The notes: generated by a model from the sequence alone, not told the origin. Numbered from the stretch's first letter, positions 34,657 to 45,794 are shown. The stretch is DNA of 64,000 bases from Deinococcus sp. (GCF_018260405.1 NZ_JAGLBG010000002.1:256-64255), one strand, 5' to 3'. Made by a program: numbers and translations.

Positions 34657-35627
34657 GGAACGATAACCACCTTCCCGGTCACGCGCCGCTCCAGCAGATC
34701 GCGCATGGCCTGTGGGGCGCTCTCCAGCGAGTAGGTGCGGCTGACCAGCGGGCGCACCTTGCCTTCGCCGATCCAGGCAGCCAGCTGCGCCAGATGCGCG
34801 GCGTTGCCCCTGGAGTCACGTTTGGCGTACTCGCCCCAAAACACCCCGACCAGTGAAGCGCCCTTGAGCAGCGGCAGGTTCAGGGGCAGCTTGGGAATCT
34901 CACCGCCCGCAAACCCGATCACCAGATAACGGCCCTCCCAGGCAATTGAGCGGAAAGCCGCCTCGGCATACTGGCCGCCCACCGGGTCGAAAATCACATT
35001 CGGGCCTTTGCCGTCTGTCAGGGTCTTGAGGCGTTCACGCAGGTCCTCGCGGCTATACACAATAACCTCATCTGCGCCGTGATCACGGGCAATCTGCGCC
35101 TTTTCCCCGGTGCTGACCCCAGCGATCACCTTTGCACCAATGGCCTTGCCGATCATGACCGCCGCGAGGCCCACACCGCCCGCCGCGCCGAGTACGAACA
35201 TGGTTTCGCCTGCCCGCAACTGGCCCCGGTCAAGAACCGCGTGCATAGACGTGCCGTAAGCCAGCGGCAGCCCGGCGGCAACCTCGAAGGGTAAGCCCTC
35301 GGGCAGCGGCATGACCACGGCGGCGGGGGCCCTAAGGTGCGAGGCAAACGCCCCGGTGCCGGTAAACGCCACCACCCGCTGACCGACCTGCAAGTGCCGC
35401 ACGCCCTCGCCCACGGCGCTCACCACGCCCGATGCCTCGGCCCCGGGCACAAAGGGAAGGGGTGGTTTGATCTGGTACTGGCCCATGACCATCAGCGCGT
35501 CGGGGTAGTTCACGCCCGCTGCCCGGACTTCCATGACCACCTCACCAGGGCCGGGAACGGGGTCGGGCTGCTGCTGCACGCTCAGCGCTTCGGGCTGGTC
35601 GAATTTTTCACAGGTCAGGGCACGCAT
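34653..35627 (-). CDS. NADPH:quinone oxidoreductase (MDR family)
   Basis: The 324-residue zinc-independent medium-chain reductase shows AGVNYPDALMVMGQYQIKPPLPFVPGAEASGVV, GLPLAYGTSMHAVLDRGQL, the NADPH motif GAAGGVGLAAVMIGKAIGAKV and IFDPVGGQ. It would reduce quinones or enones with NADPH. A close variant in other bacteria is an acyl-CoA/enone reductase, so the exact substrate is open. First gene of the minus-strand unit and divergent from a long acyl-CoA dehydrogenase. Confidence 0.88.
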   Translation of the reverse strand: MRALTCEKFDQPEALSVQQQPDPVPGPGEVVMEVRAAGVNYPDALMVMGQYQIKPPLPFVPGAEASGVVSAVGEGVRHLQVGQRVVAFTGTGAFASHLRAPAAVVMPLPEGLPFEVAAGLPLAYGTSMHAVLDRGQLRAGETMFVLGAAGGVGLAAVMIGKAIGAKVIAGVSTGEKAQIARDHGADEVIVYSREDLRERLKTLTDGKGPNVIFDPVGGQYAEAAFRSIAWEGRYLVIGFAGGEIPKLPLNLPLLKGASLVGVFWGEYAKRDSRGNAAHLAQLAAWIGEGKVRPLVSRTYSLESAPQAMRDLLERRVTGKVVIVP

Positions 35628-35758
35628 TGAAAACCTCCGGGTATAGGGGAAGAAGAGGCAGAAGAGAACAGCTCGAATGGCCTATATTAACGCCAACGTA
35701 CACAATAGACGCACACGGAGAATCTACCCCCCTTCTCCCGCCTGCAAGGAGTTTAATC

Positions 35759-37567
35759 ATGGCCCCCTTTCTGAGTAAACGCGACCTGCAATTTCAACTG
35801 TTCGAGGTGCTGGACACTGCCGGGCTGCCTCAGCGCTCCCGCTACGCCGATCACAGCTGCGAGGTCTACACCGATATTCTGAACCTTGCCTACAACGTGG
35901 CCGAGAAGTATTTTGCCAACCATACCCGCGCCGCCGACCTGAACGAGCCGCATATCGAAGGCGGTAAGGTCAAACTGGTGCCGGAAGCTAAGCAGGCCAT
36001 GGACGCCTTCCGGGACGCCGGGTTTTTCAGCGCCCACCACGACGAGGAACTGGGCGGGTTGCAACTGCCCTGGGTGGTTATGCAGGCGGTGCAGGCGCAC
36101 TTTCAGGCGGCCAACCCTGGAACGGCCAGCTATACCTTCCTGACCATCGGCAACGCCAATTTGCAGCGGGTGTTTGCCAGCCCCCAGCAGCAGGAAAAGT
36201 ATATGCGTCCGCTGCTGGAAGGCCGCTGGTTCGGCACCATGGCCCTCTCCGAGCCACATGCCGGGTCCGGGCTGGCCGACATTACGACCACGGCGACGCT
36301 GCGTGAGGACGGCACCTACAGCCTCAGCGGTACCAAGATGTGGATTTCGGCGGGTGAACACGAACTGTCGGAAAATATCGTTCACTTGGTGCTGGCCCGT
36401 ATGAGGGGCGCTCCGGCGGGGGTCAAGGGCATCAGCCTGTTTCTAGTTCCGCGTTACCGCATCGGCGTGGACGGCCGTGTCGGTCAGGGAGACGAGAAAC
36501 AGAGTAATCATGTTGTACTGGCCGGGCTGAATCACAAGATGGGGCACCGGGGCACCACCAACACGCTGCTCAACTTTGGCGAGGGCGGCGAAACCATCGG
36601 CGAGATCGTGGGCGAACCGGGCCGAGGCTTGGCGCAGATGTTCTACATGATGAACGAGGCCCGCATTGGCGTGGGGATGGGAGCGGTCATGAGCGGCTAC
36701 GCGGGCTATCTGGCGAGCTTAGACTACGCCCGTGACCGTGCCCAGGGCCGTCTGCCCAGCAACAAGGATCCGCACGCACCAGCCATTTCGATTATCGAAC
36801 ACGCCGACGTCAAACGGCTCCTGCTGCGCCAGAAGGTCTTTGTCGAGGGCGGTCTGGCGCTGGGGCTTTACGCTGCCTCGCTGGTCGACGATCTGAACAC
36901 CGGCCCCGAAGTGCAGAAGGCTGACACCGCCTTGCTGCTTGACCTGCTGACGCCAATTGCCAAATCGTGGCCCAGCAAGTACAGCCAAGAAGCCCTCAGT
37001 GACGCGATTCAGGTGATGGGCGGCGCAGGCTACACCCGCGACTACCCAGTCGAAATGTACTACCGCGACAACCGCCTGAATCCCATCCACGAGGGCACCG
37101 AGGGCATTCAGGGCAACGACCTGCTGGGCCGCAAGCTGACGGCGGGCCAGGGCCGCGCCCTGGAAGTGCTGCTGGAGCGCGTCCAGACCGACCTGAAAGC
37201 CGCCGAGACTCTGGAAGGCACAACCGAGATTCGCGCCGCGCTGGCTCAGGCCATGCAGGACTGCACCGGGGCCATCCGGAGCATTCTGGGCAAGGCTGCT
37301 GGTCTTAGCCCCGACCTGTTTCTGGCGAACGCCAATAGCGCCCTGGAGATGGTAGGGCACACGGTTGTTGGCTGGATGTGGCTGCGCCAGGCGATGGCGG
37401 CGGCACGCGCCCTGGCGCAGGCAAGGGGAGACGGGCACTTTTACCGGGGCAAGTTACAGGCCGCTCGATTCTTTGCGGTCTACGAGCTGCCGAAAGTCAA
37501 ACTGCACGCCGACCTGCTGGCAAGTGCCGACACGACCACCAGCGACATGCAGCCCGACTGGTTCTAA
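35759..37567 (+). CDS. Acyl-CoA dehydrogenase, long C-terminally extended type
   Basis: This 602-residue flavoprotein catalyses alpha,beta-dehydrogenation of an acyl-CoA. FMN/FAD and substrate motifs include GTMALSEPHAGSGLADITTTATLREDG, GTKMWISAGEHEL, HKMGHRGTTNTLLNFG, QVMGGAGYTRDYPVEMYYRDNRLNPIHEGTEGIQGNDLLGRKL with the catalytic Glu region, and a C-terminal extra domain (ALAQAMQDCTGAIRSILGKA) as in the 600-residue FadE5-type subgroup. ATG at 35759 follows CAAGGAG; longer starts have no similarity. Divergent from the quinone oxidoreductase. Confidence 0.92.
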   Translation: MAPFLSKRDLQFQLFEVLDTAGLPQRSRYADHSCEVYTDILNLAYNVAEKYFANHTRAADLNEPHIEGGKVKLVPEAKQAMDAFRDAGFFSAHHDEELGGLQLPWVVMQAVQAHFQAANPGTASYTFLTIGNANLQRVFASPQQQEKYMRPLLEGRWFGTMALSEPHAGSGLADITTTATLREDGTYSLSGTKMWISAGEHELSENIVHLVLARMRGAPAGVKGISLFLVPRYRIGVDGRVGQGDEKQSNHVVLAGLNHKMGHRGTTNTLLNFGEGGETIGEIVGEPGRGLAQMFYMMNEARIGVGMGAVMSGYAGYLASLDYARDRAQGRLPSNKDPHAPAISIIEHADVKRLLLRQKVFVEGGLALGLYAASLVDDLNTGPEVQKADTALLLDLLTPIAKSWPSKYSQEALSDAIQVMGGAGYTRDYPVEMYYRDNRLNPIHEGTEGIQGNDLLGRKLTAGQGRALEVLLERVQTDLKAAETLEGTTEIRAALAQAMQDCTGAIRSILGKAAGLSPDLFLANANSALEMVGHTVVGWMWLRQAMAAARALAQARGDGHFYRGKLQAARFFAVYELPKVKLHADLLASADTTTSDMQPDWF

Positions 37568-37765
37568 TAGCGGCAGCGAACCGCGTTATCCGGCGACTTA
37601 CCTACAGTCTGTACGACCTCTTTGCTTTCTGGGCCTGCTGCCTGGGCTTGCTTTCTGGGTCTGTCGTCCGCGTCCGCTTCTTGAGGCCCCGCAGCCCCGC
37701 AAAGCACTTACGAGGGGCAAGGATAGGCGGCGCACAGCATTCTTGTGGTGCTTGTGTCAATGGCC

Positions 37766-38854
37766 CTAAGCAAAGCGCTCCAGCTCGGGATGGGCCTTAA
37801 GCTGCTGAACCACTTTTTTGATGTCCTGGGTGCGGTCTTTGCGGACTACCAGCGTTACTTCATCGGCCCGCACCACCACCACATCCTCCAGGCCGATGGT
37901 GGCGATCAGGTCGTCGCCGTTGGTCGTATACAAGATCGCGCCCCCAGTGTCCAGGCCAACGTGGCGGCCCACCGACACGTTCTCGCCGTCACCCTTGAGT
38001 AACCTTTCCAGGGCATTCCAGTCGCCCAGATCGTCCCAGCCGAATTCCGCCGGAATCACCGCCACCTGGTCGGACTTTTCCAGAATCGCGTAATCGATGC
38101 TGATTTTGGTCAGGGTCGGAAAGACTTCGCGCACGGCGGCCGAGTTGTTGCCGGGCCGCGCGAACGCCCCAGCGAGCGCCTGATAAAGCTCGGGCTGATG
38201 CTGCTCGAAGGCCTGCAAGATAGCCTGCACTTTCCAGATGAACATGCCGCTGTTCCAGCTGAAGCCGCCCTGTTCGAGGAAGCCTCTGGCGGTCTGCTCG
38301 TCGGGTTTTTCGGTAAAGCGGTTCACCGCGTAGGTCGGCAATTCCCCGCCCAGCAGTTGCGTGCCCTGCTGGATGTACCCGTAGCCCGTCGCCGGAAATG
38401 CAGGGGTAATCCCGATGGTGACCAGCTTGCCTGTCGTCTCTGCGACCTCGATGGCCCGCTTGACCACCCGTTCAAACGCCTCGGGATCGGTAATGCGGTG
38501 ATCTGCCGGAAACACGCCCATAATCGCGTCTAAGTCGGGCTGGTCACGCGCAATACGCAGCGCAGCATACAGCACTGCCGGGGCGGTGTCACGGGCAAGC
38601 GGCTCGACCACCAGGTTCTCCAGTGGCATGTCGGGCAACTGTTCGAGCACCTGCCCCCGGTACTCGTTGCCGGTCACGACCATAACGTTCTCAACCGTTC
38701 CACTAATCTGCTCCAGCCGGTCACTGGTCGCCTGTAACAGACTGCGCCCGGACTCGTCCAGCGTCAGAAACTGCTTGGGACGGTGACGCCGCGACAGAGG
38801 CCAGAAGCGCTCTCCACTGCCACCAGCCAGAATAACAGGAAGAAAATGGGTCAT
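37766..38854 (-). CDS. manC: Mannose-1-phosphate guanylyltransferase
   Basis: It makes GDP-mannose from GTP and mannose-1-phosphate for glycans. The 362-residue enzyme has [24 protein letters not shown] (nucleotide loop), [55 protein letters not shown] and [12 protein letters not shown], the standard GDP-mannose pyrophosphorylase series. There is no phosphomannose isomerase domain. It is divergent from the sugar nucleotidyltransferase at 39168. Confidence 0.93.
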   Translation of the reverse strand: MTHFLPVILAGGSGERFWPLSRRHRPKQFLTLDESGRSLLQATSDRLEQISGTVENVMVVTGNEYRGQVLEQLPDMPLENLVVEPLARDTAPAVLYAALRIARDQPDLDAIMGVFPADHRITDPEAFERVVKRAIEVAETTGKLVTIGITPAFPATGYGYIQQGTQLLGGELPTYAVNRFTEKPDEQTARGFLEQGGFSWNSGMFIWKVQAILQAFEQHQPELYQALAGAFARPGNNSAAVREVFPTLTKISIDYAILEKSDQVAVIPAEFGWDDLGDWNALERLLKGDGENVSVGRHVGLDTGGAILYTTNGDDLIATIGLEDVVVVRADEVTLVVRKDRTQDIKKVVQQLKAHPELERFA

Positions 38855-39154
38855 TGCAGACTCCTTGTAGTCAGCTCAGTTGAAGGAGTCAGGTCAGCTG
38901 AGAAGACCGTACACCGTGGGCGGCCCATATCCTTCCAAACCCTGGGCAATCCAGCTGCAGGGCTTTGTTTGTCAGGGGAGCTTTCTTCCCGCGGTATGCC
39001 AGTATGATTCACCGGGCTATTTTACATCCCGCCCTGCAAAGCAGCAGACAATTTCTGAAGAAAATGAAGGTATCTGGGGATTTTTACACCCTCCTGTCCT
39101 CATGTCCCAAGAGTCCATCAGCAAGATGAGAAGATTGGGAGCTCGGCTCACGAT
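38855..39154. other. Divergent spacer between two nucleotidyltransferase genes
   Basis: This ~300-bp spacer is partly open in the frame of the + strand gene but the translation there has no family similarity. I see no strong hairpin or repeat; it should contain both promoters. Confidence 0.4.
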
Positions 39155-39160
39155 TAACAT
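39155..39160 (+). promoter_or_regulatory. Leaderless-type -10 box
   Basis: TAACAT ends 7 nt before the GTG at 39168. AGGAG lies only 2 nt before the GTG, too close for a normal Shine-Dalgarno, so a leaderless start is favoured. Confidence 0.35.
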
Positions 39161-39167
39161 AGGAGTT

Positions 39168-40226
39168 GTGAAAGCTATCATTCCAGCCGCTGGCCTGGGG
39201 ACCCGCCTACGACCACTGACCTTTACGCGTCCCAAGCCGGTCTTGAGGGTCGCTAATGAACCTATCATCCGCCACGCGATCAAAACGTTGCAGGAGGCCG
39301 GAATAGAGGAAATCGGTGTGGTCGTCTCGGACATGACCCGCGACGAGATTCAGCACGCGCTACGCAACGTCAAATCGCCCGCGATCACCCTGATCAATCA
39401 GCACGAGCAACTGGGCCTGGGCCACGCGGTACTGGTGGCCCGCGAGTGGGTCGGCGACAGCGATTTCTGCGTGTATCTGGGTGATAACCTGTTCGAATTC
39501 GGCGCCCAGCCTTTTATCCAGCGCTTTACCAAAGACCATCCCGATGCCCTGATCGCTCTGGTCGAAGTCGCGGACCCCACGGCCTTTGGCGTCGCCCGCA
39601 TGGACGGCGAACGCATCTTGCAGCTGGTCGAAAAACCCAAAGTTCCGCCGAGTAACCTGGCGGTGGCCGGAATCTACTGCTTTACCCAAAGAATCTTTGA
39701 CATTCTGGGTGTGCTAAAGCCCTCCGAGAGGGGAGAGTACGAGATCACCGACGCTATTCAGGCACTGATCGAAAGCGGCGGACAGGTCACCGGGCAACAA
39801 GTGCAGGGCTGGTGGAAGGACACGGGCCGCCCCGTCGACCTGCTCGACGCCAACCGCCTGCTGCTCGAGCGGGTGGTACCGGAAATCAAGGGAGAAGTGA
39901 TCAATTCGCGGATTTCCGGGCGCGTCTCTATTCCAGCGAGCGCCAAAGTGGTGAATAGCAAGATCGTCGGGCCCGTACTGATCGGTGAAAACGTGGTGAT
40001 CGAGGACGCTTATATCGGTCCCTTTACCAGCATTGGGCGCGATACCTCCATCCGCCATGCGGAAGTCGAGCACAGTGTTATCGACGCTGAGACGATCATC
40101 GAAAACCTCGACACGCGCCTTCAGGACTGCCTGATCGGTGTCCGGGCCCAGGTGCGTGGCGGGCGCAAGATTCCGCGCACGCACAAGCTGACCGTTTCGG
40201 ACGCCAGCATCATCGAACTGGCCTGA
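39168..40226 (+). CDS. Glucose-1-phosphate thymidylyltransferase, long type
   Basis: The 352-residue product begins [26 protein letters not shown] and continues with [47 protein letters not shown] and [22 protein letters not shown] left-handed beta-helix of hexapeptide-like repeats follows ([27 protein letters not shown]). This is the long RmlA-like type, about 350 residues, that makes dTDP-glucose or a related sugar nucleotide. GTG at 39168 gives the conserved N-terminus; an in-frame ATG further up would add unrelated residues. With manC it indicates local sugar-nucleotide supply for surface glycans. Confidence 0.9.
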   Translation: MKAIIPAAGLGTRLRPLTFTRPKPVLRVANEPIIRHAIKTLQEAGIEEIGVVVSDMTRDEIQHALRNVKSPAITLINQHEQLGLGHAVLVAREWVGDSDFCVYLGDNLFEFGAQPFIQRFTKDHPDALIALVEVADPTAFGVARMDGERILQLVEKPKVPPSNLAVAGIYCFTQRIFDILGVLKPSERGEYEITDAIQALIESGGQVTGQQVQGWWKDTGRPVDLLDANRLLLERVVPEIKGEVINSRISGRVSIPASAKVVNSKIVGPVLIGENVVIEDAYIGPFTSIGRDTSIRHAEVEHSVIDAETIIENLDTRLQDCLIGVRAQVRGGRKIPRTHKLTVSDASIIELA

Positions 40227-40404
40227 ACCCACGCCCCCGGACTTCACCTGGGGATCAACAGGTCTGTCTCTAGACCAACCGGGCCAGCCAGGAGTAGGCC
40301 AAAGGATGTCCAGGTGGGGATGAAGGGAGACTCTGCCGTCTGGCTTGGCCCAAAACGCTAGCCTGGATGTACCGAAATGCTGGCACAGACCGTTAGCCTG
40401 GGGT

Positions 40405-41337
40405 ATGAAAATATTGGCGCGTTTAGCTTTTGCCCTTCTTTTAGCCTCCAGTTCCAGTCTGATGCAGGCCACGGCCTCCACGCCGACCCCCTCAACGCCG
40501 ACGCCACCCCCGGCACACACGCTTTCGCATGTCTTTATCTTTGTGCTGGAAAATCATGGCACGGGCAGCGTTATCGGTAATCCCAGACTGCCAGCACTCA
40601 ATCGCCTTGCCGCCCAGGGAGCGGTGGCGCTGAATAACCACGGCGTGACCCATCCCAGCCTACCCAACTACGTGGCCCTGCTGGCCGGAAGCAGTTTCGG
40701 CAGCCACAGCGACGACCCGAACCAGAAATTCAACGTGCCCAACCTGGCAGACCGCCTTGAGGCCGCTGGCCTGAACTGGAAAGGTTATTTTCAGGGCTTG
40801 CCCCGCGCCGGGTTCACAGGCGATTACGCCGGGCCGTTTTGGGTGTATGTCAAGCGCCACAACCCGTTTATGCTCTTTCCGTCGGTGGCCCAGAACCCCG
40901 CCCGGGCCGCTAATGTGGTGCCCTTAGACCAGCTGGAGCGGGATTTGCAGGCTGGTAAGGCCCCGACCTTCGCCCTGATCGTTCCGGACCTTTGCCATGA
41001 CCTGCACCGCAACGTCAACTGCTTGGATCAGGCCCGGCTGGCGGCCAACGCCGACGCTTTTATCGCCAAATGGGTGAACGCCATCCGCAACAGCCCGGCC
41101 TGGGATGATCAGGCCGCCATCGTCATCACTTTCGACGAGGCCGAAGGCAGCGACAAGCGTGGGGGTGGCGGGCGTATTCCGGCCATCGTGCTGACCCGCT
41201 CCGGTCCACAGGGCTATTCAACCGAAACGAACTACAACCACTACAGTTTGTTGCGCACGCTGACCGATGCCTGGAACCTCGCGCCGCTGGGTGAAAGTGC
41301 CCAGGCTGTGCCCATGAACGAGATGTTCTTCAAATGA
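40405..41337 (+). CDS. Secreted phosphoesterase-family protein
   Basis: The 310-residue product has a signal peptide (MKILARLAFALLLASSSSLMQATA), a short Pro/Thr linker and a phosphoesterase (acid phosphatase/phospholipase C-like) domain: FIFVLENHGTGSVIGNPRLPALNRLAAQG, THPSLPNYVALLAGSSFG, FALIVPDLCHDLHRN, IVITFDEAEGSDKRGGGGRIPAIVL and NHYSLLRTLTDAW. The metal-binding Glu/Asn/His/Asp positions are present. It would release phosphate from organic phosphates outside the membrane. A TAGCCT -10-like box (40394-40399) ends 5 nt before the ATG and no Shine-Dalgarno is seen. Confidence 0.85.
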   Translation: MKILARLAFALLLASSSSLMQATASTPTPSTPTPPPAHTLSHVFIFVLENHGTGSVIGNPRLPALNRLAAQGAVALNNHGVTHPSLPNYVALLAGSSFGSHSDDPNQKFNVPNLADRLEAAGLNWKGYFQGLPRAGFTGDYAGPFWVYVKRHNPFMLFPSVAQNPARAANVVPLDQLERDLQAGKAPTFALIVPDLCHDLHRNVNCLDQARLAANADAFIAKWVNAIRNSPAWDDQAAIVITFDEAEGSDKRGGGGRIPAIVLTRSGPQGYSTETNYNHYSLLRTLTDAWNLAPLGESAQAVPMNEMFFK

Positions 41338-41528
41338 AACCAGCCCCCCCCATTCTGATTTACACGCCGGTGCCGGAAGCAGCCAGGGGGCCACGCCACA
41401 GGAGTTCGCTGAATCGACAGGGGTCATACAGGCTGGTTGTGCAGCCCATAAGACTGCTGAAACTGATTTCAGCGTCAGGTAGCTGATTGAAATCTTTGAA
41501 GGCTTACTGTACCTTTATCTGCACACCA

Positions 41529-41648
41529 ATGGAAAACCTACTGCCTATTCTGACCGTATGGGGAACGCTTAACATCGCTCTTCTCGCTATCTGCCTAATC
41601 AGCGCTGGCCTGCGCTCAAAAGAACCTGCCTCCTGGGATAACGACTGA
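41529..41648 (+). CDS. Putative 39-residue single-span membrane peptide
   Basis: A short ORF starts with MENLLPILTVWG, then NIALLAICLISAGL, and ends KEPASWDND. It would form one membrane helix with a charged C-terminal tail, a layout common among small bacterial membrane peptides. No clear Shine-Dalgarno precedes it. It lies alone between the phosphoesterase and the 110-bp element. No function can be assigned, and chance cannot be excluded at this length. Confidence 0.4.
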   Translation: MENLLPILTVWGTLNIALLAICLISAGLRSKEPASWDND

Positions 41649-41686
41649 CCGCCACAAAATTTCCCGAGTCCGTATGACTGGAGAAT

Positions 41687-41796
41687 AGACCTCTTGCAAA
41701 AGTCACCCGGTTATTTTAATAAGGTTCGCCTCTACTCGCCCTGCTCGGCGAAAGCGGGGATGCGGGGCGGCCCGACCCCACTTTTGCAAGAGGTCT
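41687..41796. mobile_element. 110-bp element with perfect 17-bp inverted repeats
   Basis: AGACCTCTTGCAAAAGT (41687-41703) is perfectly inverted at 41780-41796. The interior (76 bp) has no coding capacity but contains GCTCGGCGAAAGC-type hairpins. A partial match to one end (GACTTTTGCAAAGAGG) occurs near 49175-49190. The structure is that of a non-autonomous transposon or a strong hairpin. I could not define a target duplication. Confidence 0.7.
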
Positions 41797-41832
41797 CTTG
41801 TTCCCTGCCCAAGGTGAACCCCGCGCTGAACT

Positions 41833-41970
41833 TAGAGCATTGTGCAAAAAGATGGTGCTCTTTTGACCATCTTTTTGCCGAGTGGAACGAGTGAAAAAAA
41901 AGAGCAGGACGTAGAATGAAGGGGGCGGCGGTGTTTTTCCGACGTGCCCATCATTCGGAGAACGGCTCTA
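41833..41970 (+). repeat. MITE family 1, full-length copy next to a TPR gene
   Basis: The 138-bp element runs from TAGAGCATTGTGC to GAACGGCTCTA. Its right end lies 19 bp before the GTG of the TPR gene, so the -35 region of that gene would fall inside it. Confidence 0.88.
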
Positions 41971-41977
41971 ACTGCAC

Positions 41978-41983
41978 TAAACT
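41978..41983 (+). promoter_or_regulatory. Leaderless-type -10 box beside MITE
   Basis: TAAACT ends 6 nt before the GTG at 41990. A TTCGGA at 41954-41959, 18 bp upstream and inside the MITE, could serve as a weak -35. Confidence 0.4.
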
Positions 41984-41989
41984 GTAGCC

Positions 41990-43384
41990 GTGATTGATGT
42001 CCAGATGTGCTGGCAGCAGGTGTGCGCCGCCCTTGCCAGCGACCAGTACGACGTGGCCGTGACTATTCTTGACGCGGCCATGTCGGTAGCCCAGCCCGCC
42101 CAACGTGCCCGCCTCGCCCTTTACCTGGCCAGTGTCCAGTCGCTTTACGGCGAAACCGGGATGGCCGATGTGCAGTCGGCGTTGGCCCTGGCCCTCAGCA
42201 GTGACGCGGCCCTCGGCGCCGACCCGCTGTACCAGGCACTGGCCAGCGAGCAAGCCGCCCGCCGGGGCGAGACCGTCGAGGTTCCGATTGAACTGCGGCA
42301 AGCGGCAGACCCCCTGACCCGTTTTCACGCCTTTTGCACCCTGAATCTTATGATGTTGCCGCAAGAAGCCCTGGAAATTGATCTGCCGGTGGCCGAACTG
42401 CCCGAGCACCTGCGCTGGCGGCTACGTTCCTGGCAGGCCGACGCCCAGGAGTCACTCGGCCAGACCCAGGACGCCGCCCACCTGTACGCGGAAGCGGCCC
42501 ACCTGACCCGTGGCCCTAACCGCGCAGTGATGCTTCAGGAACAGTCGGCGCTGCTGCTTAACCTGTCCCAGCCCGAGGAAGCCCGCCGCCTGCTGGAACA
42601 GGCCCGCGCCCTGTACACGGGCCGTGATCCCGAAGAAGGACTGAATCTGGCGACGTGGTACTACCTTCAGGCCCAGGTAACGCTGCAACTGGGCCAGCCC
42701 GAGGACGCCTTCAAGGAAATTCAGGAAGCCGCCCGTCTCGAAAAGCTGGGGGGCGAGAACAGTTACGGCGTGGCGCTGGTGCGCGGTCAGGTTCTGCTTC
42801 ACCTGGGGCAGCATGAAAAGGCGCTGGTGGCCTTCGAGGAAGCGCTGCGCCTCGCTTCGGACGGTGACCGCCCGTATGCCAACCACGAACTGGGGGTCGC
42901 CCTGCTGGATTTAGACCGCCCGGTGGAAGCCCGCGAGAAACTGGAAAGTGTCTTGCAGGAACCGGGCTATCCTTATATTCCTGAAGTCATGGCCGACATT
43001 GCCGAGTGCGATTACCGCCTGGGACGTCTGGCCGAGGCCCAGCAGGGCGCGGAACAGGCGCTGGCGCAGGGTGCGGTGGTGCCTGCCAGTCTGGTGCTGG
43101 GCAACGTGGCACTCGACTACTATCACCTCGAAGACGCGCTGGAGCACTACGAGCGCGTGGTGCAGGAGGCCGCCCCCGAAAGCCGCGACTGGGTGATCGG
43201 TCACCAGATGGCCGCCGACGTGATGGCGCAGCAGGGCTTTCTGAACCCCGCGCTGGCCTATGCCCACGCCCAGCAGGCCCTGGCACACACCCCCGAAAGT
43301 GATGACTGGTACGTTACTTTGCAAGATCACCTTCGCAAAGCCGAGGAACTGCTGGGTCATTCCGGGGGACGCACGCTTAATTGA
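41990..43384 (+). CDS. TPR-repeat protein of unknown role
   Basis: The 464-residue protein is almost wholly helical with several tetratricopeptide-type units: [97 protein letters not shown], and later [21 protein letters not shown] and [21 protein letters not shown]. It has no signal peptide, so it is a cytosolic scaffold of unknown partner. The GTG start fits a leaderless promoter. Its neighbours do not reveal a pathway. Confidence 0.8.
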   Translation: MIDVQMCWQQVCAALASDQYDVAVTILDAAMSVAQPAQRARLALYLASVQSLYGETGMADVQSALALALSSDAALGADPLYQALASEQAARRGETVEVPIELRQAADPLTRFHAFCTLNLMMLPQEALEIDLPVAELPEHLRWRLRSWQADAQESLGQTQDAAHLYAEAAHLTRGPNRAVMLQEQSALLLNLSQPEEARRLLEQARALYTGRDPEEGLNLATWYYLQAQVTLQLGQPEDAFKEIQEAARLEKLGGENSYGVALVRGQVLLHLGQHEKALVAFEEALRLASDGDRPYANHELGVALLDLDRPVEAREKLESVLQEPGYPYIPEVMADIAECDYRLGRLAEAQQGAEQALAQGAVVPASLVLGNVALDYYHLEDALEHYERVVQEAAPESRDWVIGHQMAADVMAQQGFLNPALAYAHAQQALAHTPESDDWYVTLQDHLRKAEELLGHSGGRTLN

Positions 43385-43409
43385 CGCTGGTTTCGATCAC
43401 AGGCCGAGT

Positions 43410-44112
43410 TCAAAAGGTCTGGTCATGGTTCGCTCCTTGCGTTGCACAACATGGTGCCAGCCAGCGCGTCAGAATCACGGTGTCGTGGTCGGTGATCGCG
43501 TGCCCGGCATTCAGGCGGCGGTCTTCGAGATCAGCTCCCAGCTTCCGTAGCAGCGGAGCAATGGCTTCCCCGAACGGGGCGTAAGGGTCGTCTACGCCGT
43601 GCAAGAGCAAGACAGGCAAGCTGTTCAGGATGGTGGTCAGCGGCCCATTCAGCGGCGTACCCAGTGGCTCATCGACCGGGAGCGTCGGGCGAAGCAGCGC
43701 CGCGCCCGCCAGCAGGCCAGGGCGGCAAAGCAGCAGCGCCAGCCCAAGCTCTGCACCGTTGCCGTGGCCCAGCAGCACGGTTCGGGTCGGGTTCAGTCCG
43801 TACTGCTCGGTGGCCCCGGCCAGAAACGCCGCCAGCGCCTCCGCCTCGCCCCACACCTGTGGCTGGTCGTAATCTGCCGCGCCAAAACGGCGAAAATAGC
43901 GCGGTACGCCCTCTTCCAGCGAACGCCCCCGCACGCCCAGCAGATTGGCCTCCGGGGCCACCTCCCGACCGAGGGCGAGCAGTTGCGTTTCGTCGCCGCC
44001 CGTACTGTGAAGCAGCAGCAGGGTCAGGTCGCCAGAACCGCGCTTCAGAGAGTGAATCCACCCCTTATCTGCGCCGCCCTGATCTGTCCAGCCCGTTTTA
44101 GGCCCGCCGTGG

Positions 44113-44120
<8 letters not shown>
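43410..44120 (-). CDS. Alpha/beta hydrolase homologue lacking the catalytic serine
   Basis: The product of about 236 residues resembles carboxylesterase/MhqD-type alpha/beta hydrolases: [14 protein letters not shown] (oxyanion region), [23 protein letters not shown] (nucleophile elbow), [12 protein letters not shown] (acid) and [11 protein letters not shown] (His). In the elbow, where relatives have G-x-S-x-G, this one reads G-H-G-N-G, so the nucleophile Ser is Gly. Aspartate and histidine are kept. The start is uncertain: a TTG at 44120 overlaps pdxY by 8 nt, and an ATG/GTG-type start at 44174 would overlap by 62 nt. If the base is correct the enzyme is inactive or non-hydrolytic. Confidence 0.75.
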
Positions 44121-45004
<884 letters not shown>

Positions 45005-45018
<14 letters not shown>

Positions 45019-45703
45019 GCCCGACAGGATATTCCGTGAACCGGTCGGTGGGCGGGGCCGTGGCCGCACGGTAACCTTCGCGCCCGCCTATCAGCCGGTA
45101 GACGCCGTAGACCCAGGCCAGGCCCGCCAGTGCCCCGGCCAGCACGTCGGTGGGGTAATGCACGCCCAGCACCAGCCGCGAAAAGCACATGCTAAGCGTG
45201 TACAGCACGCCAAACACCAGCACCGGCCAGCGCCAGGGGGTACGCCAGGCCAGCACAGTCAGCACAGTCATCAGGGCGGCGGCGAACATGCTGTGTCCGC
45301 TGGGAAACGAGGGGCCATTTTCGACGACCACGCGGGGCCACAGCTCGGGACGGGCGCGGTGAAAAAATACCTTCATGAGGCCGTTGAGCACCACTGCCCC
45401 ACCCAGCCCGACCAGCGAGAACAGGGCGAGGTAATGCTGGCGCAGCAGCCAAAGCGTCACTGGAATCAGCACGAACACGCTGCCCATAACCACCGGCCCG
45501 CCGAGGTGGTGCAGGAACACGCTGAAGTGCAGCAGGGCCGGAGTGGTGTGGGCGTGCACCATTTGCATCAGCGGCGTCTCGAAGACGAAGCGCTGTTTTT
45601 CAAAGAGGTCCTCGGCAATCTCACCGACGATAAAAAGCGGAACCACGACCAGCAGGAGCAGGCTGAGCAGATGAAAAGGATGGGGAGGACGCGGTGAAGA
45701 CAT
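45005..45703 (-). CDS. PAP2-family membrane phosphatase
   Basis: The 232-residue integral membrane protein has about six membrane spans and the phosphatase motifs KVFFHRARP (K-x6-R-P), [11 protein letters not shown] and [16 protein letters not shown] with the catalytic His/Asp. Members dephosphorylate lipid phosphates such as undecaprenyl diphosphate or phosphatidate. I start at MSSPRPPHP (45703). It is the first gene of the PAP2-pdxY-hydrolase unit on the minus strand. Confidence 0.88.
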
Positions 45704-45794
45704 ATCGGAGCAGTATGCTGCGCCCCGCAGCCGCCTGGCTTCATCCATTGGTAGTAGTTGGTCTGCTGCAACGCTTCAGGCAGGCTCTTAACTT

